DNA from: Suilimivivens sp964402925 | GTDB taxonomy: Bacteria > Bacillota > Clostridia > Lachnospirales > Lachnospiraceae | Length of the DNA: 64,000 bases | Direction of reading: 5' to 3' | Assembly (NCBI GenBank): GCA_964402925.1 | Contig: CAYOED010000005.1 | Coordinates: 15,856 to 79,855 of the forward strand | Shown: one piece after another, positions 9,646 through 17,832 of the stretch | Layout: each line of letters opens with the position of its first letter | Position numbering within the stretch: position 1 is the first letter of the stretch | Program-made: the position numbers and the translations under genes | The notes under the pieces: model-generated | Seen by the model: only the letters and a program-made list of their open reading frames with translations | Told to the model about the DNA's origin: nothing | Databases searched by the model: none

Positions 9646-10373
9646 ACCGGCTCTCCCATCTTATTGAACCATTTGTCTCCATCAGTCAACAAGTAATCTT
9701 CCCCGCCTAATACAGCCTGACAGAAATCTTCTATGGAGCGCAGTTTTCTCTTAAATGCCATTCCGCCGTTCAAAATGCTGGTGGTATGCACATCTGACCC
9801 TGCAGTCATCGGGAGCTTATTTTTCATGGCATAGTCGATTGCCCTCTGATTATATACAAAATGATCATAATACGAATGAACGGCATTCAACCCTTCAACC
9901 CCATCTACCGCTTCCGGAAAAAGCCGAATTTCAGGGATATAATACTCTTCCCTGAAAGGATGCGCATGAATGACCATTCCCCCGGCGCTGTGAATGAATT
10001 GATACTGCTCCTCAACAGACGCATCTTTTATCTGAGGATGGGTAATCAGCCATTCCTTGTCCACGCCATAGACCAGAAATTCTGTTCCGTTGTAACCGGC
10101 TTCATAGCCGAAAAACACGTCAAGACCATTCTCATTTCCCCACTGCCTTGCATTTTCATAACCCTTGCAGTATTGCTCTATCCACTCTTCCCACGGAAGA
10201 AATGAATCAATGCAATTATTCCCATACCAATTATGATTGGTGATGATCACTCCCGTATATCCGGCTTCCTTTGCTGCTTTCGCCATTTCCGCACCCGTAT
10301 TCCGTGCACAAGCACTGCTCTCACTGGTATGCATATGGGTTTCATATAAATAAGGATAATCCTCTCTGTACAT
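9642..10373 (-). CDS. PHP-domain metal-dependent phosphoesterase
   Basis: 243 aa from the chosen start, which is preceded by GGAAGGA with good spacing; the upstream ATG candidates lack one. The PHP signature is present: ETHMHTSESS near the N-terminus, ITNHNWYG, VIHAHPF and a late GSDVH. These give the His/Asp metal-binding set of histidinol-phosphatase-like phosphoesterases. The substrate is unknown. It is first in the operon with sbcD and sbcC, and the palindrome A lies in its upstream region. Confidence 0.85.
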   Translation of the reverse strand: MYREDYPYLYETHMHTSESSACARNTGAEMAKAAKEAGYTGVIITNHNWYGNNCIDSFLPWEEWIEQYCKGYENARQWGNENGLDVFFGYEAGYNGTEFLVYGVDKEWLITHPQIKDASVEEQYQFIHSAGGMVIHAHPFREEYYIPEIRLFPEAVDGVEGLNAVHSYYDHFVYNQRAIDYAMKNKLPMTAGSDVHTTSILNGGMAFKRKLRSIEDFCQAVLGGEDYLLTDGDKWFNKMGEPV

Positions 10374-10410
10374 ATTAATCCTTCCTTTCATCGTCATTCA
10401 CGCCGGGAGA

Positions 10411-10740
10411 CCGATGCTATTTATATAAGGGGCAGCACCGTCAGAGCAGTCATTCCCCTGCACCAGACTGACAAATATCTACGTCGGTGCCTATGTACAC
10501 CACTAAGAAAGACTAAACAGCCCTTATTTACAAATTGGCACCGGACGCAAACGGCGTATTGACCCATCCATGGGTCAAGTTACGCCTTCATCGGACGTCC
10601 TGTCCGATGATTGCTGAGTCATAAGAGGGCTGTTAAGTCTTTCTAAGTACTTCCCATAAGGCCCCGCCATAGATATTTGTCAGTCTGGTGCAGGGGAATG
10701 ACTGCTCTGACGGTGCTACCCCTTATATAAATAGCATCGG
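10411..10740. repeat. Palindromic element A: 330-bp structured inverted repeat
   Basis: The arms 10411-10480 and 10671-10740 are complementary over 70 bp with one exception (C10433/A10718, which would be a G-U pair in minus-strand RNA). The stem continues imperfectly inward (for example 10504-10525 with 10622-10643). The apex holds separate hairpins: CATCGGAC-GTCCT-GTCCGATG (10589-10609) and GGCGTATTGACCCA-TCCA-TGGGTCAAGTTACGCC (10553-10586, with a GT bulge). A smaller CCGG-containing one lies near 10540-10555. The element fills the divergent region between the PHP and HAD genes. It is the same family as element B. No coding potential was seen; its nature is unknown. Confidence 0.85.
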
Positions 10741-10857
10741 TTTCTAACCTGTAACTATTATACTACAGGCAGAATTGTTTTTGTAGCAGAGAATTGTTTT
10801 CTTATTCTGCAATATGCTGTATAATCTATCGTAAATCGGAAAGGCATGGGTATTGTT

Positions 10858-11466
10858 ATGATAAAGACAGTTGTTTTTGATATGGATGGCACTCTTATTG
10901 ACTCAGAAGCCCTAATCATGAAGGCATGGCAGAAGATTGCTGCGCAGGATGGGATTGCAGATATTGAACAGACCATGATGAGATGCATCGGCGTTACAAC
11001 AGCAGAAACAGAAGCTATTTTTTATCAGGTATATGGAAAAGACTTCCCCTACAAGAAGTATCAGACGCTGGGCTCTAAGCTCTATCACGCAGAAATAGAA
11101 AAGAACGGGCTTCCTGTTAAGCCCGGTGTCTATGAACTGTTTGACTTCCTTAAGAAAAACGGTTTTCAGATTGGTCTTGCCTCCTCCACCAGAGAGGAAA
11201 TCGTCCGCAGTGAAATGGAAAGCATTGGGCTTCTTGATTCTTTTGAGGTAATCGTCGGCGGAGACATGGTTACCCACAGCAAACCACACCCGGAAATCTA
11301 TTTGAAATCCTGTGAGTTACTGGGTGTTTCTCCCTGCGACTGCTACGCAGTAGAAGATTCCCCAAACGGAATCCGCTCTGCCTATCATGCCGGGATGAAG
11401 CCCCTGATGGTGCCTGATCCGGGAGCGCGACGACGTTGGAATATTTACCTATCCTGTGCGGACTAA
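10858..11466 (+). CDS. HAD-superfamily phosphatase (beta-phosphoglucomutase-like)
   Basis: About 202 aa. Motif I is FDMDGTLIDSE at the N-terminus; motif II is ASSTREE and motif III KPHPEIY, and motif IV is AVEDSPNGIRSA. The substrate is a small sugar phosphate or similar, not determinable here. The start is uncertain: ATG 10846 has a Shine-Dalgarno only 1 nt away and ATG 10858 has it about 13 nt away; I prefer the canonical MIKTVVFD start. The C-terminus looks about 10-15 residues short and ends in a basic, atypical tail after MVPD, so a late frameshift is possible. Confidence 0.85.
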   Translation: MIKTVVFDMDGTLIDSEALIMKAWQKIAAQDGIADIEQTMMRCIGVTTAETEAIFYQVYGKDFPYKKYQTLGSKLYHAEIEKNGLPVKPGVYELFDFLKKNGFQIGLASSTREEIVRSEMESIGLLDSFEVIVGGDMVTHSKPHPEIYLKSCELLGVSPCDCYAVEDSPNGIRSAYHAGMKPLMVPDPGARRRWNIYLSCAD

Positions 11467-11509
11467 TGGCTCTCCCGTAAAAACTAACACCTGTAAGCTG
11501 TAATGCCCT

Positions 11510-12574
11510 CTACGGCTTGCAACCGGAACAAAAGCCTGTAAATCCAGCCCTCACCGCTTCCTCCTTTGATTCAAATATCACCTGATTCCATTCTTTCGGA
11601 AGGGAATTGCAGGTGGAACGATGCAGTTTCCTATTATTTTTATTTCCCACATAGTAATCGTCCTGCCATGCTGACTCTGTTTCTGTATTCCACGTCAGTT
11701 CCATCCCATCAGATATGGCAATGATACTCCCCATCTCGTCCGTACGGAAAATTTCTGCTCCCGCATCCTCTAATATGGTCATCGTCTCTTTATGGGGATG
11801 TCCATAACCATTTTCTTTTCCACAGCTTATCACTGCATATTCCGGCGACACTGCTTCTACAAATTCCGCGCTTGACGCATCATGACTTCCGTGATGCCCC
11901 GCTTTTAACACGTCCGCATCTAAAAGAAGACCGTTACCCAGCATATCCTTCTCTGCCTGAATCTCCGCATCTCCTGTAAAAATAAAAGCATTCTCTCCAT
12001 GCACCAGCCTGATTCCAACAGAATAGTTATTGATATTATTCCCATAGTCCTCTTCATTAGGCGCAATAATTGTAAAGAAAGCATCTCCCAAATGGTAGGT
12101 TTCTCCCACCCGGGGAGCTGTACTTTCATAATTTTTATACTCCATGGCTTCAAGTACGTCTCTGTAGGTCGCCGTATCCACTGCAACATCCGGCAGTATC
12201 ACCTTATCGCAATCGTACTTTAAAAGAATGACGTCCATTCCTCCAATATGATCCGCTTCCGGATGGCTTCCAATCACATAATCCAAATGGTCGATCCCAT
12301 GCCGCATCAGGTAGAACTGCAAAAGAACGCTTTTATCATTCTCCCCCGTATCAAACAGCATGGCATGACCATCACAGATGATCAAAGTGGCATCTCCCTG
12401 TCCTACATCAATGAAATGGACCTCCATCCTGCCGGATACATCCTCTGTTTCTTCCTGCATCCATTCTGCCTGCATTTCCTTTATGGCAGAATCTGTCTTG
12501 TCCGCACAGAAAGAAAACAAAAGCATGACCATCAGCATGCACAGTGCCATAAGGAGCCCTGTCCGCTTTCTCAT
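11510..12574 (-). CDS. Secreted metallo-beta-lactamase-fold hydrolase with C-terminal Ada-like Cys motif
   Basis: About 354 aa from ATG 12574, preceded by GGGAG 9 nt upstream. A signal-like hydrophobic N-terminus ends near FSFCAD, so it may be secreted or a lipoprotein. The MBL domain resembles the C-terminal part of ComEC/Rec2: HFIDVGQGDATLI, the SHPEADHIGG metal motif, FTGDAE and AGHHGSHDAS. The last about 45 residues (from YVGNKNNRKLHRSTC to GFCSGCKP) match the Ada-like metal-binding module with conserved Cys residues. That module suggests DNA or metal binding at the cell surface; this is inference. The DUF3783-like gene lies 4 nt upstream. Confidence 0.85.
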   Translation of the reverse strand: MRKRTGLLMALCMLMVMLLFSFCADKTDSAIKEMQAEWMQEETEDVSGRMEVHFIDVGQGDATLIICDGHAMLFDTGENDKSVLLQFYLMRHGIDHLDYVIGSHPEADHIGGMDVILLKYDCDKVILPDVAVDTATYRDVLEAMEYKNYESTAPRVGETYHLGDAFFTIIAPNEEDYGNNINNYSVGIRLVHGENAFIFTGDAEIQAEKDMLGNGLLLDADVLKAGHHGSHDASSAEFVEAVSPEYAVISCGKENGYGHPHKETMTILEDAGAEIFRTDEMGSIIAISDGMELTWNTETESAWQDDYYVGNKNNRKLHRSTCNSLPKEWNQVIFESKEEAVRAGFTGFCSGCKP

Positions 12575-12578
12575 ATTA

Positions 12579-12977
12579 TCAGTCTCCCGCCTTAGCATGC
12601 ATCGCTGCATGTTCCTTTTTCAATTCACCAAACAGTGTATAGGCATTCCACTCCTGATTGATCGGTGTCATTATCGCTTTATATGGAATTTTTCCACATG
12701 CCGGATTCGATCTGAGAAGTGCCAGAAATTTTTCCAGTTTCTCGTCGCTTAATCCTGCAAATACGATCATCTGTCCGCCTAAATCCCGCATACTGCCGGG
12801 ACCTGCACTGGAAATCTTTTCATCCGTCACAAGCATTTTAAGCGGTATACCATATTCTTCCTTAGATACACATCTGCCTGTAATCTGAAGAATATAAAGC
12901 ACCATCTGTACTGCCTTAATCTGCTGTCCATCCTCAAAGCCAAATAACAGCACTCTTTCCCTGTCACTTGCGTTCAT
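12579..12977 (-). CDS. DUF3783-like small protein
   Basis: 132 aa, soluble, no signal peptide. It begins with SDRERVLLFGFEDGQQIKAV and ends in a segment (KIPYKAIMTPINQEWNAYTL) that resembles the DUF3783 domain, whose function is unknown. It lies between the glucosaminidase gene (13 nt upstream) and the MBL hydrolase (4 nt downstream), so all three probably form one transcript. Confidence 0.65.
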   Translation of the reverse strand: MNASDRERVLLFGFEDGQQIKAVQMVLYILQITGRCVSKEEYGIPLKMLVTDEKISSAGPGSMRDLGGQMIVFAGLSDEKLEKFLALLRSNPACGKIPYKAIMTPINQEWNAYTLFGELKKEHAAMHAKAGD

Positions 12978-12990
12978 ATACTCCGTTTCC

Positions 12991-15900
12991 TTAATCCTCT
13001 TCCATCAACATTTTTCTAAAGATAAGATAAATTCCGATTCCTATTCCTGCACTGATAAGAATAATCAAAGCGATCACACCCGCTGCCTTTGCGGGTTCCT
13101 TGGTAGGCATTTCCGCCTTTATGTAGGCCTGCGCCTTTATAATCTCTTTCGCCTTTTCATCCAGAAGCGTATCTCTGATATCATCGCTGATGATGATAAC
13201 ATAATCCGATGCATGTCTGAATTCATAGTTTGCCCTGCCTGTACTGCTCACCTGTGTTGCACACATAAATTCAAAAGCATTTGTCATTTCATTATAATAG
13301 AACAGATTTGCATACTGTCCGGGCTGTGCCTTTTCAAGTTTCACAGACAGTTGTGCTGTGAATCCAAATGTGCCTTCATGAGCAAGTGACATTTCTATGT
13401 AATTTTCATGTTCAGCCAGTGCATTCAACATCTCTTTCGGTATCTGACTTGTTCCAAGTCTGACTCCCATGTCGATATCTTCCAAGAATTCATCTTCCAT
13501 CGTGCTTCCATCAATGATCCAGTTAATCTGATCATTAATCTGAACCATCACTTTTATTCCCTGCTCTTTTATTTGTCTCAGACTTTCAGCATAAACCATA
13601 CCCGTCTGCCCTGCCTTCATAATTGCCGTATCCTCCTCTGCCGTCTGAGGCTTAGGGGTAGCTGCTGCTATAGTCAAGCCCGTGGAACTCGTATTTTCCT
13701 GCGCGCTCACCGGATAGGATGTATTTTCTGCTGGTTTCGTATTATCTGTGCCGTAGGTTATTCCTGTCTCCTCTCCCTGAACAGATTCCTGCTGACTTTC
13801 CTGGAACGAAGATGTTTCTGCCAGCTGCAATGCAGGTTCAACCGAAGGTTGCGCCGTAGACTGTGACACGGGCTGTACTGTCGGCTGTGCCGTGGGCTGC
13901 GCTGTCGGCTGTGCTGTGGGCTGCGCTGTCGGCTGTGCCGTGGGCTGTGCTGTCGGCTGTGCCGTGGGCTGCGCTGTCGGCTGTGCCGTGGGCTGCGCTG
14001 TCGGCTTATCCGTTGGAGTTGCCGACGGTCTTTCTGTCGCTGCCGGCTTGTCCGTTGGAGCTTCTATTGCTGCAGGTTTCACTGTCGGTGTTTCCGTAGG
14101 CTTCGCTTCTGGGGTTGCCGTAGGTTCAGGCTTTATTGTAGGGGTTGCCGTAGGCTTCATTGTAGGGGTTGCTGCAGGCTCCAGCTCAGGGGTTGCCGTA
14201 GGCTTCATCGTAGGGGTTGCTGTAGGCTTCATTGTAGGGGTTGCTGTAGGCTTCATTGTAGGGGTTGCCGTAGGAGGCGCTGTCGGCACCATCGTCGGCT
14301 TCAACGTAGGCGTTGCCGTCGGTACTGGCGTAGGTTTCGCCGTGGGTGTCGCTGTCGGTTTTGCCGTAGGCGTTACCTGCGCCGGAATCGGGCATGCGCT
14401 TGCCGGCATATTCTCATAAACCGGAATTTTGAACACAAATGAGTTATCCAGCGAATTAATTTTACTGTATGCTGTCTTTACCATCTGGGATTCCGTATAT
14501 GGCGCCATGATATTCTGCATGTACTGATGGGTATATAAAGTACCATCACTTGCATCCACATCGAACTTCTGAAGATACAAAGTGTCCTGTCCCCTTAAAA
14601 TGTAGCTTTGGGACAGAATCCCCGATCCGCCTTTTATAGATGCATACGGAGAACTCCAGCCTTCCTTGACTGCTTTTGCAAGTCCAGACTCCACAATCTG
14701 CTTTGTGGTAGTTCCCGAAGCTCCGATATTAAAATAGTTGTAGTAGCCTCTGTATGCCGGAACCGCATCATAATTTCCGGAAATCAATGCCGATTTTCCA
14801 TCACCTTGTTCCTGATAGACACGACACGCCAAATGAAAAGGGCTCACCTTGAGCGAAACACCCACTTGGAAAAACGCATCTGCGTACGTCATTCCTGCTC
14901 CCGGCAGTTCTCCTTTCATAAATGTACCATTCAATATATTCTGGACAGCCGCTTTTGAATGATAAGATGGATTGTACGTCAATTGCTCAAACTGAAAAAT
15001 TCTGGTTTCATCCAGGAAATTTCTGGGATCAAGGTAATACTTGACCGCTGCTTCCGATGCATAATACCATCCCGGGCTGTGATACCCATTACGATATGCT
15101 GCCCCCATCACGCTGTTGATCAGGCTTCTTCCTGTAGAGTTTTCGCTGTCTACCACCTTTTGCCAATCAAGCCCTGTATTCTGTCTTACAAAAGTCCAGT
15201 TTGGATGCATCTGCTTTAACTGTGTCAGCTTGTCCCTATAAGATGCGGGAAATTGTTCTATATCCGGATACCCGTTCAAATCTGCGGCAAACATAGCTAT
15301 TTTGGCAAAATAATTATTTTCCCATGCAGTAAATATCTCATTAGAATATGCAAGATAATTCCGATCAACATAACCTGTGTATGAATCTCCATTATGCTCA
15401 ACTGATACTCTATACCAGATGGTATAGTCCTGATCCAGTGCCACACCATTGATCAGAACGGTTGTTCCTGAAGGTAACCATACTAAGTCTTCACTGTTTA
15501 TGTCCGGCTCTTTTTTCAGACCATAATAGTCACAAAGATAGATAAGCGCCATTAAAGGATCCTGCCCAGCAATTTTGCTAAGCGCATCTTGCGCTTCCTT
15601 TATATATTCCTCAAATTCCCCATCCGTCTCATCTTCGTCTGTGCCCTGTTGACTTTCCTGTGAATTGTCCGTCAGACTTTCGGATGTGTTTTCAGAAGTA
15701 TTTTCAGACAACTGATCCTGCCAATCCTGCTCTATATCATTCCCATCCGCTTTATCTGTATTTTCTTTCGAAGGCTGCCCGCTATCCTGTACGCCTTCTG
15801 CTCCACTATATCCCGACTCCGTTGCCCATACCCCAAAGCCTGACTGCATGAAGATTGCGATACACAATATAAACGTAAAAATGCCTTTATTTTTGCTCAT
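12991..15900 (-). CDS. Secreted, membrane-anchored beta-N-acetylglucosaminidase with Pro/Thr repeats
   Basis: 969 aa. An N-terminal signal peptide (ends near VWATES) is followed by an acidic Ser/Glu-rich linker and an SH3-like region (about 120-190). A glucosaminidase domain spans about 230-470, with LINSVMGAAYRNGYHSPGW, YYLDPRNFLDE and YRGYYNYFNIGA. Then comes a long TPTxKPT and AQPT repeat region (about 500-700), a beta-rich domain, and a C-terminal transmembrane helix followed by RKMLMEED. It is predicted to cut the glycan chain of peptidoglycan outside the cell while tethered by its C-terminus. Its own TTGACA-17-TAAGGT promoter lies upstream. Confidence 0.9.
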   Translation of the reverse strand: MSKNKGIFTFILCIAIFMQSGFGVWATESGYSGAEGVQDSGQPSKENTDKADGNDIEQDWQDQLSENTSENTSESLTDNSQESQQGTDEDETDGEFEEYIKEAQDALSKIAGQDPLMALIYLCDYYGLKKEPDINSEDLVWLPSGTTVLINGVALDQDYTIWYRVSVEHNGDSYTGYVDRNYLAYSNEIFTAWENNYFAKIAMFAADLNGYPDIEQFPASYRDKLTQLKQMHPNWTFVRQNTGLDWQKVVDSENSTGRSLINSVMGAAYRNGYHSPGWYYASEAAVKYYLDPRNFLDETRIFQFEQLTYNPSYHSKAAVQNILNGTFMKGELPGAGMTYADAFFQVGVSLKVSPFHLACRVYQEQGDGKSALISGNYDAVPAYRGYYNYFNIGASGTTTKQIVESGLAKAVKEGWSSPYASIKGGSGILSQSYILRGQDTLYLQKFDVDASDGTLYTHQYMQNIMAPYTESQMVKTAYSKINSLDNSFVFKIPVYENMPASACPIPAQVTPTAKPTATPTAKPTPVPTATPTLKPTMVPTAPPTATPTMKPTATPTMKPTATPTMKPTATPELEPAATPTMKPTATPTIKPEPTATPEAKPTETPTVKPAAIEAPTDKPAATERPSATPTDKPTAQPTAQPTAQPTAQPTAQPTAQPTAQPTAQPTAQPTAQPTVQPVSQSTAQPSVEPALQLAETSSFQESQQESVQGEETGITYGTDNTKPAENTSYPVSAQENTSSTGLTIAAATPKPQTAEEDTAIMKAGQTGMVYAESLRQIKEQGIKVMVQINDQINWIIDGSTMEDEFLEDIDMGVRLGTSQIPKEMLNALAEHENYIEMSLAHEGTFGFTAQLSVKLEKAQPGQYANLFYYNEMTNAFEFMCATQVSSTGRANYEFRHASDYVIIISDDIRDTLLDEKAKEIIKAQAYIKAEMPTKEPAKAAGVIALIILISAGIGIGIYLIFRKMLMEED
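13870..14385 (-). repeat. In-frame repeats encoding the Pro/Thr linker
   Basis: Degenerate 12-bp units at 13870-14000 encode about ten consecutive Ala-Gln-Pro-Thr repeats. Longer, less regular units at 14030-14385 encode Ala-Thr-Pro-Thr-x-Lys-Pro-Thr. The repeat length is a multiple of three, so slippage changes linker length without breaking the frame. The opposite strand reads as a long Gly/Val/Ala ORF, which is an artefact. Confidence 0.9.
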
Positions 15901-15945
15901 TTGTACTCCTAAATATTCGTTTAAAGGTATTAGTTGACGTTATAT

Positions 15946-15974
15946 ACCTTACTATATTCCCCAAATTATGTCAA
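15946..15974 (-). promoter_or_regulatory. Sigma-A promoter of the glucosaminidase gene
   Basis: Minus strand TTGACA (15969-15974), 17-bp spacer, TAAGGT (15946-15951). An AGGAGT Shine-Dalgarno stands 6 nt before the ATG at 15900. GTTGAC and GTCAAC half-sites flank the promoter and could form an operator; this last point is speculative. Confidence 0.7.
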
Positions 15975-16012
15975 CCGGTAAAATCAAATACAATGTTTTT
16001 GTCATATAAATC

Positions 16013-16741
16013 TTACTGTACATCTGCCATCTTTTGCCGCATGCCCAGCAATATTTTCTTTTCCAGACGGCTCACCTGCACCTGACTGATTCCCAGTGCT
16101 TTGGCAACCTCTGTCTGTGTTTTATCCTGATAATACCTGAGCCGGATCAATTTCTGCTCCTTTTGAGTTAAATCGCTTATCAACTGCCGCACGACCAGAT
16201 GGTTTATAACCGTCTCCTGTTCATTCTGCTTGTCATCTGCAAGCTGATCCACCATGAATATCTCACTCCCGTCATTTTGATAGACCGACTTATAGATTGA
16301 TTCCACCTGCACATTTGCATCCATAGCAAGTACTACTTCCTCCGCAGAAAGCGCTGCCTCCCCTGCCACCTCTGCAAGAGTCGGCTCACGATTCAGCTGA
16401 TTGCCAAGCCTTTCTCTGGCATATTTTACCCGCATTCCATTTTCTTTTAAAGTCCGGGATACTTTTACCATTCCATCATCCCTGATAAATCGTTTGATTT
16501 CTCCGGTTATCAAGGGAACAGCATACGTGGAAAATTTAACATCATAACTTGTATTGAATTTATCTATGGACTTTATAAGCCCTATCACACCTATCTGAAA
16601 CAGATCCTCCGGATCATATCCTCTACCTGCAAAACGCTTCACTATATGGCGCACCAGTCCCAGATTTTGTTCTATCAGTATTTCTCTCGCTTCCTTTTCT
16701 CCTGCTTGTGCCCTCTCGATCAGTACCGCGTTCTCTATCAT
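16013..16741 (-). CDS. sigF: Sporulation sigma factor SigF
   Basis: 242 aa sigma-70 family protein. Region 2 is intact (QNLGLVRHIVKRFAGRGYDPEDLFQIGVIGL, quoted by its ends at about 28-58), region 3 follows, and region 4 carries the helix-turn-helix TQTEVAKALGISQVQVSRLE. SigF and SigG are close in sequence; the assignment to SigF rests on its place directly after spoIIAB and spoIIAA. It directs forespore gene expression after asymmetric division. Confidence 0.95.
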   Translation of the reverse strand: MIENAVLIERAQAGEKEAREILIEQNLGLVRHIVKRFAGRGYDPEDLFQIGVIGLIKSIDKFNTSYDVKFSTYAVPLITGEIKRFIRDDGMVKVSRTLKENGMRVKYARERLGNQLNREPTLAEVAGEAALSAEEVVLAMDANVQVESIYKSVYQNDGSEIFMVDQLADDKQNEQETVINHLVVRQLISDLTQKEQKLIRLRYYQDKTQTEVAKALGISQVQVSRLEKKILLGMRQKMADVQ

Positions 16742-16744
16742 AGG

Positions 16745-17239
16745 CTATTCCTCTTGCCTGATCCATGATGTGATTCCCAGTTTCTTCTTCATCTGCACGA
16801 CCGTGCCTTCCCCCGGTCTGGATATCACCTCCAGATCATCCATGAATGCTTCCATAAATGCAAATCCCATCCCTGATCTATCCATCTCCGGCTTCGTCGT
16901 AAAAAGGGGCTCCATTGCCTGTTCAATATCTTCAATTCCCTTTCCCGTATCTTTAACCTCCACCTGAAGAACATCCTCTTCTATCAGGCAGTGCAGATAA
17001 ATCTGATGATTCTCCTCCGATTGGTTTTCTCTTTCATACTCTGCATCATAACCATGAATAATAGCATTGGTAACAGCCTCTGAGACCGCCGTTTTAATAT
17101 CCGATATTTCTTCAATTGTGGGATTTAAAGGTGCCACAAACGCCGCAACTGCTATTCTGGCAAAAGCTTCATTCACTGAAACCGCATCAAATGTAAGATG
17201 CATTTCATTTTTTAAAATGGTATTACTTCCTGTTTCCAT
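16745..17239 (-). CDS. spoIIAB: Anti-sigma F factor and kinase SpoIIAB
   Basis: 164 aa GHKL kinase. The N-box is EAVTNAIIHGY (about 55-65), the D-box is VKDTGKGIED and a G-box-like region contains SGMGFAFMEAF. SpoIIAB binds and silences SigF and phosphorylates SpoIIAA. The gene is slightly longer than the usual 146-150 aa because of both ends. It is 3 nt from sigF. Confidence 0.94.
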   Translation of the reverse strand: METGSNTILKNEMHLTFDAVSVNEAFARIAVAAFVAPLNPTIEEISDIKTAVSEAVTNAIIHGYDAEYERENQSEENHQIYLHCLIEEDVLQVEVKDTGKGIEDIEQAMEPLFTTKPEMDRSGMGFAFMEAFMDDLEVISRPGEGTVVQMKKKLGITSWIRQEE

Positions 17240-17261
17240 ATTCTTTTCCTTTCAACACTCC

Positions 17262-17570
17262 TTATTCCATGATTTCAATAACTTTATGTAAACCACAAAT
17301 CATCAAGGTCCTTCTGATACGCATGTCCGTATTAATTGCGAACACTTTTCCTCCAAAATATGATATTTTCTTATATCTTCCGATTATGATTCCTATTCCG
17401 GAGCTGTCCATAAAACGAGTATCTTCAAAGTCAAAGACAACATTCCCTACTCCTTCCCTCATAATGTATTCATCGGCTGTCTTACTTATGTAAACCGATT
17501 TGTGATGATCCACCTCCTGCGGCATCCTGACCATCAAATAATTGTCAATCACCTTAAAATTTTCTTCCAT
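17262..17570 (-). CDS. spoIIAA: Anti-anti-sigma factor SpoIIAA
   Basis: STAS-domain protein of 102 aa from ATG 17570, which has GAAGGGG upstream; the longer frame from 17591 has no site. The phosphorylatable serine sits in MDSSGIGIIIG. Unphosphorylated SpoIIAA releases SigF from SpoIIAB. It is first in the operon spoIIAA-spoIIAB-sigF. I found no clear sigma-H promoter in the region upstream, which is filled by repeats. Confidence 0.94.
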   Translation of the reverse strand: MEENFKVIDNYLMVRMPQEVDHHKSVYISKTADEYIMREGVGNVVFDFEDTRFMDSSGIGIIIGRYKKISYFGGKVFAINTDMRIRRTLMICGLHKVIEIME

Positions 17571-17586
17571 ATCGCTTCCCCTTCCT

Positions 17587-17613
17587 AACAAACGCTGTCA
17601 CGCTTCGCGAGTC
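17587..17613. repeat. 27-bp dispersed repeat, copy 1
   Basis: Matches 22511-22537 in inverted orientation at 25 of 27 positions and contains CGCTTCGCGA. It lies in the leader of spoIIAA, about 17 nt before the start codon. Function unknown. Confidence 0.7.
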
Positions 17614-17632
17614 AGCTTATTGTAACAAAAAA

Positions 17633-17767
17633 GGTAACTATTCAGTACAGGTCGAAGCATTTACTGCTGAGACCGTAAGAATATGATTCAGGCATGCAAA
17701 ATCCCATTGCCGTAGGCAATTTAGGATGGATTTTGCATTGTAACTGTGAAGGTACTGAACAGTTACC
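17633..17767. repeat. Palindromic element D: 135-bp branched inverted repeat
   Basis: Outer arms 17633-17648 and 17752-17767 pair over 16 bp with one mismatch. Inside, TGCAAAATCC pairs with GGATTTTGCA around an inner ATTGCC-GTA-GGCAAT hairpin. A second branch pairs GGTC with GACC around GCA..TGC. The branched layout recalls the apex of elements A and B, but no sequence is shared. It sits between spoIIAA and the TPR gene, so it could be an RNA leader of the spoIIA operon or an inserted repeat. Confidence 0.7.
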
Positions 17768-17800
17768 AAAAAAGAGAACAAACTCATGTCTGTTCTCTTT
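17767..17800 (-). terminator. Rho-independent terminator after the TPR gene
   Basis: A 10-bp stem (AAAGAGAACA / TGTTCTCTTT, 17771-17800) with a 10-nt loop is followed on the minus strand by a run of T. It ends the folC-small ORF-TPR transcript and has T/A runs on both sides, so it may work in both directions. Confidence 0.8.
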
Positions 17801-17832
17801 TGTGTACTGGTTATTTGATTTTTCTGACAATG

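Noticed and set aside
13870..14010. Tandem 12-bp units as a CRISPR or satellite
   Set aside because: Units are in frame with the coding sequence, have no spacers, and encode Ala-Gln-Pro-Thr repeats.
13892..14419. Plus-strand ORF of 175 aa rich in Gly, Val and Ala
   Set aside because: It is the exact antisense of the Pro/Thr repeats of the glucosaminidase gene; low complexity and no start signal.
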